Shown here one piece after another: positions 26,277 to 33,876 of a stretch of DNA of 64,000 nt. Numbering within the stretch: the first letter of the stretch is position 1; each line of letters opens with the position of its first letter. A program made the position numbers and the translations under genes. The DNA is from Deltaproteobacteria bacterium (GTDB lineage Bacteria; Myxococcota_A; Polyangia; Polyangiales; Ga0077539). Where the stretch lies: contig JACRDB010000004.1 in NCBI GenBank assembly GCA_016218725.1, forward strand, positions 18,019-82,018, written 5' to 3'. The notes below the pieces were generated by a model. It saw only the letters and a program-made list of their open reading frames with translations, was not told where the DNA came from and did not search any database.

Positions 26277-26945
26277 TCAGAGCAGCAGCGCGTCCCTGAC
26301 CGCGCTCCAGGTGATCGGGTGGTAGAGCAGCCCGTGGTGCCCCGTGTCCGGCACATGCACCACCCGGGCGCCCTCCAACACCGCGCTCCGGGGCGGCACC
26401 AGCACGTCCCGACCGGCCACCACGCAGGTCACCGCCGCGCGCAAACGATGGCGGGTGCGCGCCAGGGACTCCAGCGTGGCGCTCCCAGGCGACAACTCCC
26501 GGGCCAGGGTCAGGGGCCAGCCCCGGGCCCTCGGGGTGCCGTGGTGCGGCGTGGCCAGGGCCACCAGGGCGTCCACCCGCCCCCCCAGGATCTGCGCGTA
26601 GTAGCGCGCCACCAGGCCCCCAAGGGAGTGGGCCACCACCACCACGGGCCCCCCCGCCCGGGCTTCTTCGATGCGCTCCCCGAGCGTGATCGCATGGCGC
26701 GCCACGCTCCCCACCGGGGCGTAGGTGAAATGCAACTGCCGGGGCGCATGCTCCCGCGCGAGGTGCCGCGCCAGCGGGTTGAACACTCCCCCCGCGGCAA
26801 AGTATCCGTGGATGAACACCGTGAGGTGCCGGGAGTGCCCGTGCTCCTGGTGCACCCTGCCGGTCTGGGGCAGGAGCCAGCCCTGGTGGGCCAACGCGGC
26901 CATCTCGCGCATGACCCGCAAGGAGCGTGAGCGCACCACCCACAT
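26277..26945 (-). CDS. Alpha/beta hydrolase, lipase-like
   Basis: The 222-residue protein has an alpha/beta-hydrolase core: the oxyanion stretch VFIHGYFAAGG (residues 43-53), nucleophile Ser107 in VVAHSLGG, acid Asp180 in AGRDVLVPP, and a His pair at 203-204 in PDTGHHGLLYHP. The ATPHHGTP motif after the nucleophile is typical of triacylglycerol lipases and PGAP1-like esterases. No signal peptide is visible, so it is probably cytoplasmic or peripherally membrane-bound. It starts 31 nt after the trpD-like gene on the same strand, so co-transcription is likely, though no shared pathway is evident. Confidence 0.82.
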   Translation of the reverse strand: MWVVRSRSLRVMREMAALAHQGWLLPQTGRVHQEHGHSRHLTVFIHGYFAAGGVFNPLARHLAREHAPRQLHFTYAPVGSVARHAITLGERIEEARAGGPVVVVAHSLGGLVARYYAQILGGRVDALVALATPHHGTPRARGWPLTLARELSPGSATLESLARTRHRLRAAVTCVVAGRDVLVPPRSAVLEGARVVHVPDTGHHGLLYHPITWSAVRDALLL

Positions 26946-26976
26946 GTACCACAGAACCCTCCGGGTCGGGAATGCC

Positions 26977-27987
26977 CTACGCTTCGTTGGAGACGGCTAC
27001 CCAGCGGGCCAGGGTGTCCCGGGCGCGGCCCGAGTCTAGGGCCAGGGAGGCGTGCTCGGCGGCGGCGCGCAGGTCCGTCTCGACCCCGGCCACCACCAGG
27101 GCCGCCGCCGCGTTGAGCACCACCGCCGTGCGAGGCGCCCCCGGAGCGCCCGAGAGCACCGTCCGCGCGATGGCGGCGTTGGTGGCGGGGTCTCCGCCCT
27201 TCAAGAGGGCGGTGTCGTGGCGCTCCAGGCCGAAGTCCTCGGGGACCACCGAGCGCTCGCTCAGGACGCCGTTGGAGAGCACCAGGACCTCCGTGGGGCC
27301 CGAGGTGGACACCTCGTCCACGCCGCCGTGGCCGTGGAGGACCCACGCATGCTGGCCCCCGAGGAGCCTCAGGGCCTCGGCCATGGGCCGGAGGTAGGCC
27401 CGGGAGTGCACCCCGAGGAGCTGGTGCGAGGCCCCCGCGGGGTTGGACAGCGGCACCAGGAGGTCAAAGATGGTGCGGAAGCCCAGCTCCTGGCGCACCA
27501 CCGCGGCGTTGGCCAGGGAGACGTGCCACACCGGCGCGTAGAAGAAGGCCAGGCCCACCTCCAACAAGCACCGCACCACCACCTCCCGGGGCGCGTTGAT
27601 GCGCACGCCGAGGGCCTCGCACACGTCCGCGGAGCCCGTGCGGGAGGTGACCGCCCGGAGGCCGTGCTTGGCCACGCGCACGCCGCACGCGGAGGCGACG
27701 ATGGCCGCCACGGTGGACACGTTGAAGGTCCCCGCGGGGCCCCCGCCGGTGCCGCAGGTGTCCAGGAGGTCCCCGGGGATGTCCAGGGTGGTGGCCAGGG
27801 CGCGCAGGGCCCGGGCCGAGGCGGCGATCTCCTCGGCGGTCTCGCCGCGCATGCGCAGGGCCGTGGCCAGGGCCGCGACCTGGGCGGTGGAGGCCCGGGC
27901 CTCGAGCACCTCTTCCACCGCGGAGGCCACCTGCGAGGGCTCGAGGGGGCGACCCTCGACCAGGGCCCGGAGGACGGGCTGGAGCAT
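26977..27987 (-). CDS. trpD: Anthranilate phosphoribosyltransferase family protein with altered active-site motifs
   Basis: The 336-residue protein has the TrpD fold: the N-terminal helical domain, the PRPP loop DTCGTGGGPAGTFNVST (residues 76-92), SRTGSADVCEALGV and the Mg-binding GVDEVSTSGPT (residues 222-232). Several normally invariant residues are changed. KHGNR reads KHGLR (Leu110), and the HPAMK anthranilate-pocket motif reads WHVSLAN (154-160). GPLTNP reads VPLSNP (Val178), and GTGGD reads GTGGG. No other trp gene is nearby; a lipase-like gene follows. It may be a true but divergent TrpD or a paralogue acting on another aromatic or nucleobase-like acceptor. Confidence 0.78.
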   Translation of the reverse strand: MLQPVLRALVEGRPLEPSQVASAVEEVLEARASTAQVAALATALRMRGETAEEIAASARALRALATTLDIPGDLLDTCGTGGGPAGTFNVSTVAAIVASACGVRVAKHGLRAVTSRTGSADVCEALGVRINAPREVVVRCLLEVGLAFFYAPVWHVSLANAAVVRQELGFRTIFDLLVPLSNPAGASHQLLGVHSRAYLRPMAEALRLLGGQHAWVLHGHGGVDEVSTSGPTEVLVLSNGVLSERSVVPEDFGLERHDTALLKGGDPATNAAIARTVLSGAPGAPRTAVVLNAAAALVVAGVETDLRAAAEHASLALDSGRARDTLARWVAVSNEA

Positions 27988-27994
27988 CCCCTGG

Positions 27995-28000
27995 ACGGTA
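27995..28000 (-). promoter_or_regulatory. -10-like element (TACCGT) before the trpD-like gene
   Basis: On the minus strand TACCGT lies 7 nt before the ATG at 27987. The intervening CCAGGGG could act as a weak ribosome site or simply be the spacer of a leaderless start. Confidence 0.35.
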
Positions 28001-28065
28001 CACCCCTTTGGAGCGGGGGCGCACCCGGATTTGCTGCGCGATCCGCCGCCGCTCCGGGCCGTTGG

Positions 28066-28527
28066 CTAGCGGGGCTGGGCGGCGGCCTCCACCTGGTCGT
28101 GGAGCCGGGTGAGCTCCGTCTCCAACTGCCGCTGGGCCCGCAGGACGTCCACCAGGGCCTCCGTGGCGTCCCGCTCCAGGGCGTCGGCGTAGCGCTCCAG
28201 GAGCGTCACCCGGCGCTCCAGGAGCGAGGCCAGGGTCTCCGCCAGGCGCTGGGCCCTCGGGTGCGAGGGCTGGAGCCCCACGGCCCTCGTGGCGTTGGCG
28301 CGGGCCAGGGGCAGCACCCGGTCCCGCAGGAGCCGGGCACCGTCACGGCCGTTCCGGGCCCCCACCCGATCGACCTCGCGCAGGAGCACCACCACGTCCG
28401 TGTCGTCGCCTTCGAGCGCCCGGATGGCGGCTACGTCCGGCGTGGGTTTTGCGCACCCCACGGCCTGCCAGGAGAGCACCGCCGCGGCCAGGACCGCCGC
28501 CACCGCCCGGGGACTGGGAGCGCGCAT
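28066..28527 (-). CDS. Small helical lipoprotein, function unknown
   Basis: The 153-residue protein has a lipoprotein signal ending LSWQAVGC, followed by an Asp/Glu/Arg-rich, mostly helical region. The second half (LAETLASLLERRVTLLERYADALERD) has heptad spacing and probably forms a coiled coil. No family recognised. It diverges from a coiled-coil envelope protein at 28669, with 141 nt and a promoter between them; both being helical envelope proteins suggests a functional link, which is inference. Confidence 0.6.
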   Translation of the reverse strand: MRAPSPRAVAAVLAAAVLSWQAVGCAKPTPDVAAIRALEGDDTDVVVLLREVDRVGARNGRDGARLLRDRVLPLARANATRAVGLQPSHPRAQRLAETLASLLERRVTLLERYADALERDATEALVDVLRAQRQLETELTRLHDQVEAAAQPR

Positions 28528-28555
28528 CCCCGTACCGTGCCACGGTGGGTGTACC

Positions 28556-28583
28556 TTGACACTCAAATCCCTGCGACGATAAC
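28556..28583 (+). promoter_or_regulatory. Sigma-70-type promoter of the coiled-coil membrane protein gene
   Basis: A perfect TTGACA (28556-28561), a 16-nt spacer and GATAAC (28578-28583) would start transcription near 28590. The 5' leader would be about 80 nt, ending in a good AAGGAG Shine-Dalgarno at 28651-28656. The same TTGACA-N16-GRTAAC layout precedes tolQ (36307). Confidence 0.55.
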
Positions 28584-28668
28584 GTTTCGGCCTCAAAGCC
28601 GTCACGGCCTTCCCCACTGGTACGGTGCGGGGGGCGGCGGCCGGACCTCGAAGGAGCCCGAAGCGCCG

Positions 28669-29973
28669 ATGGCCGAAGAGCCGAAGAAGAAGCCCGATCT
28701 CAAGGCCCGCCTGAACCGCACGGTGATGCAGCCTAACGCGCCCGCCACGCCCACGCCGGAGCCCCCGGCGCCGGGTGGGGTGCCCGGCCCGGGGATGCTG
28801 GTGCAGGCCCCGCAGGTGGCGGCGCCGGCCCCGGTGTTCTCCGACCCGCTCGCGCCGGCCCCGGCGCTCTCCGGGGACATCGCCCCGCCGGATTTCATCC
28901 GGCAGCAGATGGAGCAGCGCGCCCAGGAGGAGGCCCGCGTGGCCGCGGAGGCCCGCGCCCGCGTGGAGGCCGAGGCCCGCGCCGAGGCCCGGGCGGCGGC
29001 GCTTGCGGCCGCGGCGGCGGACCCCTTCTCGTCGGGGATGGCCTCCGCCGGACCCCAGGAGGTGCGCCTGGTCATCGACGACAAGGCCGTGAGCGACGCG
29101 GAGGTGGGCCGGAAGAACACCGGGCTCTACGCGGCCATCGGCGGCGTCGGGGTGGTGATGCTCGGGGTGGGCTACCTCCTCGGGGGCTTCATGGAGTCCA
29201 AGGATCAGGGGAGGCGCACCCTGGCGGCCATTGAAGACGTGCGCACCGCGGTCAACGCCACCAGCGCCACCGTGCTGATGATGAAGGAAAAGGTCGACCG
29301 GGCCGCGCTCGCCGCGGGGATCCAGCCGCAGCAGTCCGAGGACCAGCCCCAGCAGCCCCAGGCCCAGGCCCGGGTGGACACGGACCTCACCCAGTGGTTC
29401 CTGTCCCAGCCCGCGGACCCGCCCCTCTCGCCGGACACCTACGCGGGCAAGGTCGGGAGGCTGCGCCCGGACCTGGTCGCCAAGCTCATGAAGGTCCAGC
29501 TCGGGCTCCAACAGGCCTGGCGGGACCTGCGCCGCCACTCCGAGACCACCCAGGCCCGGGTGCAGGTGATCAACGCCTCCCTCGGCGACGCCCAGCGCGC
29601 CCGCGGCGAGCTCAACCGCTTGATGGTGGTCTTCGCCCGCGGCCCGCAGAACGGCCCTGCGGTGATGGGCACCCTGGTGCTCACCGCGGCCGCCGAGGGC
29701 ACCCCGGGTGCCCTCACCATCACCCCGGCGATCACCGGCACGCCCCCCACCCGCACGCTCTACGCCGCGGGGGACCTCACCACGCAGTTCACCACCGCGG
29801 GTATCCCGGTGAGCGCCACCGCCGGCCAGTCGGCCCTGGTGGTGCAACACCTGGCCCGCCCCTGGAACGAGTACACCGCCCGGCTCCGCGCGCTCCAGGC
29901 CCTGGTCACCGAGCTCGCCAACGACCAGCGGACCCTGAACGACACCCTCAACGGCCAGGGCACCGGGGGCTAG
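28669..29973 (+). CDS. Single-pass membrane protein with Pro/Ala-rich and helical regions, unknown function
   Basis: The 434-residue protein has a cytoplasmic N-terminal part with a Pro-rich stretch (25-65) and an Ala/Glu/Arg helix (RVAAEARARVEAEARAEA, about 85-115). One membrane segment follows at about 150-172 (GLYAAIGGVGVVMLGVGYLL). The periplasmic part has helices, a Gln/Pro spacer (QQSEDQPQQPQAQ) and a Thr/Ala-rich domain. I do not recognise a family. The Ala/Glu/Arg helix before a single membrane segment recalls TolA-like envelope-spanning proteins, but the C-terminus is not TonB-like. AAGGAG lies 12 nt before the ATG. The last 4 nt overlap the stop of the convergent radical SAM gene. 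Confidence 0.65.
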   Translation: MAEEPKKKPDLKARLNRTVMQPNAPATPTPEPPAPGGVPGPGMLVQAPQVAAPAPVFSDPLAPAPALSGDIAPPDFIRQQMEQRAQEEARVAAEARARVEAEARAEARAAALAAAAADPFSSGMASAGPQEVRLVIDDKAVSDAEVGRKNTGLYAAIGGVGVVMLGVGYLLGGFMESKDQGRRTLAAIEDVRTAVNATSATVLMMKEKVDRAALAAGIQPQQSEDQPQQPQAQARVDTDLTQWFLSQPADPPLSPDTYAGKVGRLRPDLVAKLMKVQLGLQQAWRDLRRHSETTQARVQVINASLGDAQRARGELNRLMVVFARGPQNGPAVMGTLVLTAAAEGTPGALTITPAITGTPPTRTLYAAGDLTTQFTTAGIPVSATAGQSALVVQHLARPWNEYTARLRALQALVTELANDQRTLNDTLNGQGTGG

Positions 29974-31892
29974 GCCCTCCTCCCCCAGGCGCCCTGGCCG
30001 TAGTGCCGGGCGTCCTCCCGGTACACCCCCGTACAGACCCCTCGGTGGCCGCACCCCTCGCACCCCTCGGGGTGAAAGAGGTACTCACTGTGGCTGTCGG
30101 GTTCTGTACGTCTTGAGCGTACATCCACCGACAGATCTTCCAGGTAGTGATCCACGAGGAAGGGCAGCAGCTCCGGGGCGAGGCACGCCTGGAGGTTTCG
30201 GAAGCCCACGGGGACGCCGAGGCGTTGGCCCAGGGCGAGGGCCTGGCGGGCCAGGGAGGCCCGCCGGGGGGGCTCCAGGGCGAGGAGGGCGTGGTGTTCG
30301 AGGGCGTCCCCGAGGGGCTTTGGGAAGGCCAGGAGCACCGTGGGGGGGGGTCTCTTGAGGGAGTCCGCGAGGCGCGTCAGGGCGGTGAGGTGCGCTTCCA
30401 GGCCCGGGGCGTTGACCGCGGACAGTACGGTGTAGACGTAGGTGAAGAGCCCCGGGTGTCCGAGGGCGTTGGTGAGCCCCTGGCGCTGCTTCGAGAAGCT
30501 CCCTCGGGTGCGCGAGAGGCGGTCGTAGGTGGCCTCGTCGGAGGAGTCCACGGAGACGTGGGCGGTGCCTACGCCACCCGCGACGAGCCCGTCGAGGAAG
30601 GCGCGATCGGCGAGGCGAAGGCCGTTGGTCATGACCGCGTGGGGGCCCGGGACCCGGGCGTCCCGGAGGAGGGCGAGCACCCGCGGGAGCTCCGGGTGCA
30701 CGGTGGGCTCGCCGCCGATGAGAATGGCCCGGTCGCAACCGACGGAGAGGCCAGCTTTTACGACGTCCACCACGGAGGACACCGGGGTGTACCCGTGGGT
30801 GTCTCCGTGGGGGGGCACCGCGCAGTAGATGCATGCGCTGTTGCAGGGCCTGCCGAGGTCTACGTAGAAACCCGGCGTCAGGCGCTCCAGGAGGCGCACG
30901 AGGGGCCCCGACGGGGGCTGCGGGCGACCGGTCTCTCGCGCGCGGTGCACGTCCACCACGCGCTTGACCACGCTCTCCTGGTGCGCGCGGCGGACCACGG
31001 GCAGGGGCCTGCGGGCCCCGAGGTGCCGCTGCGAGAGCCACCGCCCGAGGGCACGGTACGTCTCCTCCACGGAGGGCCACGGGACCCCCGGGAGGAGCTC
31101 CTGGAGGCGCGTGGTGTCCAGGCGCTCGTCGCCGCCGCCGTGGGGGCCCTCCCAGGCCGGGTCCGGGTGCCTCGCGACGGGGGCCGAGAGCCCCGCTCCA
31201 TCCAGGAGCGCCCGCACCATGCGAGAGACCTCCAGGGCTCCCGGAGGGGCCACATTGAGGGCCCCCGGGGGGACTCCCTCGGGGGCGACCAGGAGCCTCC
31301 GGAGCACCTCGGCGACGCCCTCCACCGGGGCCACGCTCTGGCGCTGGGAGCCTCCCTGGGCGACCAGGCCCCGGCCCGTGGACAGCGCCGCGCGCAGGTA
31401 GGGCCTCTCGCGCTGCGAAGGGTCCACCCGCGCCACCAGCCTTGGGAGCACCAGCGCGTGAACGGTCCCTGCAAAGCGCGCCTGCAGCGCGCTACGGGCG
31501 TGGAAGAGGGCCCTCCCCGGGGGGCTCCCGGGGGCCCCGAGGGCGTCCTCGGTGTTGACCCCGGAGGGCAGCGCGTACTCCGCGAGGGAGCTGGTCACCA
31601 CGAGGTGCCGGGGCGGGTCCTGGCAGCGCTGGAGGGCGTCGAGGAGGAGCGCCGCGTCGACGGCGGTGAGACAGAGAAGGTCCACCACGGCGCTCGTGCC
31701 CTCCAGGAGCGGACCGAGCGCCCCGGGGTCCTGGCGGAGGCCCACGGCGTAGGCGACGCCTTCGACGCGTTCGTCGTCGGTGGGGGCGCGGCGGGAGAGG
31801 GCGCGCACCGCGAAGGTGTCACGAAGGGCGCGGGCCACGGCGGGGCCGAGGCGCCCGGTACCACCGAGGAGGAGCACGGCCCGGGGGGTCAC
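29970..31892 (-). CDS. Fusion of NAD-dependent epimerase-like and radical SAM/auxiliary Fe-S domains
   Basis: The 640-residue protein has an N-terminal Rossmann domain of the extended SDR/epimerase type (residues 1-290; AVLLLGGTGRLGPAVARAL, then VVTSSLAEY). A radical SAM domain follows from about residue 335, with the 4Fe-4S motif CNSACIYC and the SAM-binding ILIGGEPTVHPELP. The C-terminus holds CxxCxxxxxC (CEGCGHRGVC) after an earlier Cys (LQACLAPEL), which looks like an auxiliary Fe-S cluster site of SPASM/twitch type. I know of no named enzyme with this order. It is divergent from a second radical SAM gene. The GTG at 31892 puts the GGTGRLG loop near the N-terminus; a TTG at 31928 is an alternative. 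A peptide- or sugar-modifying role is inference. Confidence 0.8.
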   Translation of the reverse strand: MTPRAVLLLGGTGRLGPAVARALRDTFAVRALSRRAPTDDERVEGVAYAVGLRQDPGALGPLLEGTSAVVDLLCLTAVDAALLLDALQRCQDPPRHLVVTSSLAEYALPSGVNTEDALGAPGSPPGRALFHARSALQARFAGTVHALVLPRLVARVDPSQRERPYLRAALSTGRGLVAQGGSQRQSVAPVEGVAEVLRRLLVAPEGVPPGALNVAPPGALEVSRMVRALLDGAGLSAPVARHPDPAWEGPHGGGDERLDTTRLQELLPGVPWPSVEETYRALGRWLSQRHLGARRPLPVVRRAHQESVVKRVVDVHRARETGRPQPPSGPLVRLLERLTPGFYVDLGRPCNSACIYCAVPPHGDTHGYTPVSSVVDVVKAGLSVGCDRAILIGGEPTVHPELPRVLALLRDARVPGPHAVMTNGLRLADRAFLDGLVAGGVGTAHVSVDSSDEATYDRLSRTRGSFSKQRQGLTNALGHPGLFTYVYTVLSAVNAPGLEAHLTALTRLADSLKRPPPTVLLAFPKPLGDALEHHALLALEPPRRASLARQALALGQRLGVPVGFRNLQACLAPELLPFLVDHYLEDLSVDVRSRRTEPDSHSEYLFHPEGCEGCGHRGVCTGVYREDARHYGQGAWGRRA

Positions 31893-31953
31893 CCTCGGGA
31901 GCGTGCGCGCCTCGGTGGTGCTCCGCAACCCACTGGTGGGGAGGGAGGTGCGC

Positions 31954-31959
31954 TACGCT
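31954..31959 (+). promoter_or_regulatory. -10 element (TACGCT) before the SPL-like radical SAM gene
   Basis: TACGCT ends 6 nt before the ATG at 31966 with no proper Shine-Dalgarno between. The same hexamer occupies the same place before the vWA gene at 50109. Confidence 0.4.
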
Positions 31960-31965
31960 CTGGGG

Positions 31966-33117
31966 ATGGCCCTCGTCGGGAGCTCTGGTTCGCTCCGGGG
32001 GAGCGCCCTCGCGGTGGTGGAGGCCCTCGGAGCGCCCGGGGCGCTGCCCGAGGGCTGGAGCCTGGCGGGCTCCGAGGCCGAGCAGGGCTTCCTGGTGCGC
32101 TTCGCGGGCGACGGCGGGGGCGCCCTGGAGGTGCACCTGGAGCCCCGGGACGAGGCCCGTCCGTGCTTCGCCTCCACCCGCGCGTTCAACGTGTACTACG
32201 CGCGCTGGGGCCGCGGCGACGGCGCGCTGGCGCCCGCCGAGGAGGCGCTCCTGGGCGCGGTGCTGCGGGCCCTTCGTCGCGTCGAGGGCGCGCTCCCGCT
32301 GGCGCCCGTGGAGGACACCTCGGAGCGGGTGGCGGTGCGCGAGCTCACCGTGGACCGGGTGCTGATGACCGAGGCGCCGAGGACATACTATGTCAACCCC
32401 TACGCGGGGTGTCTCCTGGCGTGCACGTACTGCTACGCCATTGGCAGGACGGCGTTCTCGCGCGCGCTGGAGGGCGCGCGGAGGGTGCCCTGGGGCCGCT
32501 GGCTGGACGTGAAGGTGAACGCCCCGGAGGTGCTCGCCCGGGAGCTCCGGGAGCACCCACCGGGGAGCGTGAGGCTGTCGCCCATCGTGACGGACCCGTA
32601 CCAGGCCGTGGAGCGGCGCTACCGCGTCACCCGGGGGTGCCTGGAGGCCCTGGACGGCAGCGGCTTCCTGACGGTACTCCTCACCCGCTCGACGCGCGTG
32701 CTGGAGGACCTCCCGAGGCTCCGCGCCATGGACAACGTATTGGTAGGGATGAGCGTCCCCACGGACGACGACCAGGTCCGCCGGGCCTTCGAGCCTCGGA
32801 CGGAGCCCATCGATGCGCGGGTGCGCGCCCTCGCGCTGCTGCGCGAGGCAGGCGTGCGCACCTTCGCGGTGGTGCACCCGATGCTCCCGCTGGACCCCGA
32901 GGCGCTCGCGGGGCGGCTGGGTCCCCACGTCGAGGCCGTGCGCCTCGGGCCGATGAGCGAGAAGCACCGGGTGGAGGGCACCTACGCCCGGCTCGGCCGC
33001 GAAGAGGCGTTGACGCCGACCTGGGAGCGGGACACCGCGCGGCGCCTGACGGAGGCGCTCACGCGCCAGGGGGTGCTGGTGGACCCCACCACGCCACCGT
33101 GGAACACGTTTCGTTAA
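31966..33117 (+). CDS. Radical SAM protein of the SPL/COG1533 (SplB-like) type
   Basis: The 383-residue protein has an N-terminal region of about 130 residues with no family I recognise (ARPCFASTRAFNVYYARWGRG). Then comes a radical SAM domain with YAGCLLACTYCYAIG (CxxxCxxC) around residue 150 and LSPIVTDPYQAVERRYRVTR, typical of the spore photoproduct lyase-like COG1533/Rv2578c group. VVHPMLPLDPEAL and GPMSEKHRVEGTY are also visible. COG1533 proteins bind one 4Fe-4S cluster and SAM; most have no known substrate. It diverges from the epimerase/radical SAM fusion, so the two may serve one pathway. Its TAA stop is the first base of the left arm of a long inverted repeat. Confidence 0.82.
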   Translation: MALVGSSGSLRGSALAVVEALGAPGALPEGWSLAGSEAEQGFLVRFAGDGGGALEVHLEPRDEARPCFASTRAFNVYYARWGRGDGALAPAEEALLGAVLRALRRVEGALPLAPVEDTSERVAVRELTVDRVLMTEAPRTYYVNPYAGCLLACTYCYAIGRTAFSRALEGARRVPWGRWLDVKVNAPEVLARELREHPPGSVRLSPIVTDPYQAVERRYRVTRGCLEALDGSGFLTVLLTRSTRVLEDLPRLRAMDNVLVGMSVPTDDDQVRRAFEPRTEPIDARVRALALLREAGVRTFAVVHPMLPLDPEALAGRLGPHVEAVRLGPMSEKHRVEGTYARLGREEALTPTWERDTARRLTEALTRQGVLVDPTTPPWNTFR

Positions 33118-33273
33118 ACCGCGTCTACCTTGGAAGGCGTAGTTCTGCGGCCGAGCCGCGTCGCGCCGCGGCGTTGCTCATCGCTCGCGTGGCGCTGCCA
33201 CGCGTCGCTCTTCGCGCCTTGCGGCGCTTGCGTCTCGTTGCAGAACTACGCCTTCCAAGGTAGACGCGGTTTA
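33115..33273. repeat. 34-bp perfect terminal inverted repeat with 91-nt structured centre
   Basis: Arms 33115-33148 and 33240-33273 are perfect reverse complements over 34 bp, beginning TAAACCGCGTCTACCTTGG. The centre is G+C-rich and contains another perfect hairpin, CGCGTGGC-gct-GCCACGCG (33186-33204). The element sits exactly between two convergent genes, and each arm begins with the stop codon (TAA) of its flanking gene. It has no open reading frame and no visible target-site duplication. It could be a very strong bidirectional terminator, a miniature inverted-repeat element, or a source of structured RNA. Confidence 0.9.
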
Positions 33274-33711
33274 GGTGCCCTCGCGGAGTTCCTTACGGAC
33301 CTCCATGAGCAGCGCGCCCAGGCGGTTCTTCCCCGTGCGATCCCGGCCGCAGCCCCAGTAGAAATCCCGCGGGGCGTCCTCCACCAGGGTCTCATCCCCG
33401 GTGGCCAGGAGCGCGTCCCGCAGGTCCTGGTGCTGCGTGAACTTGGCCCGGAGAGCCTCCTTCATCACCCCGTCCCGGGCGCTGTCCCAGTCCGGGCGCC
33501 GAGGGCGCGCGCGGTCCCCGCCAAGCTCCTTGGCCCGCTTGGGCGACGGCGCCGCGCGCACCTCCTCCTCGTGGGGGGTGCCCTCGAACTTCATCGCCTG
33601 GAAGTAGTGCTCCGTGGTCGGCCAGTAGCGCCCCTTGAGCGTGACCCCGTGGGCCGAGAAATTCGACAGGAACCCGTAGGCGTCCCGCTCCCGGTAGAAA
33701 TAGATCGTCAC
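33271..33711 (-). CDS. NADAR-domain protein (YbiA/RibX-like N-glycosidase)
   Basis: The 146-residue protein matches the NADAR fold: TIYFYRERDAYGFLSNFS at the N-terminus, WPTTEHYFQAMKF at residues 30-42, and DFYWGCGRDRTGKNRLGALLM near the C-terminus. NADAR proteins hydrolyse N-glycosidic bonds of ribosylated compounds; YbiA removes damaged riboflavin-pathway intermediates, and others reverse guanine ADP-ribosylation. The conserved Glu in TTEHYFQ and Trp-Gly-CG segment are present. The start codon is GTG with an AGGGGAAG-like site upstream. It is monocistronic, convergent with the SPL-like gene. Confidence 0.88.
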   Translation of the reverse strand: MTIYFYRERDAYGFLSNFSAHGVTLKGRYWPTTEHYFQAMKFEGTPHEEEVRAAPSPKRAKELGGDRARPRRPDWDSARDGVMKEALRAKFTQHQDLRDALLATGDETLVEDAPRDFYWGCGRDRTGKNRLGALLMEVRKELREGT

Positions 33712-33876
33712 GGCGCTTCCCCTGAGGACCCCTCAAGGTAACCACTCCCCACCCCGCCGCAAGGCCCTGAGGGCCACGAAACAGGCGCACAAAACGCCCG
33801 GGGGGCCATGACAGGCGGCCCGGGACGTTGTAGGGAGGGGTCGCTGCGGCATGCGCACCACACCCCGAGGAGACCG

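Noticed and set aside
33115..33273. Insertion sequence
   Set aside because: Despite the terminal inverted repeats there is no transposase and no visible target duplication; kept as a repeat only.
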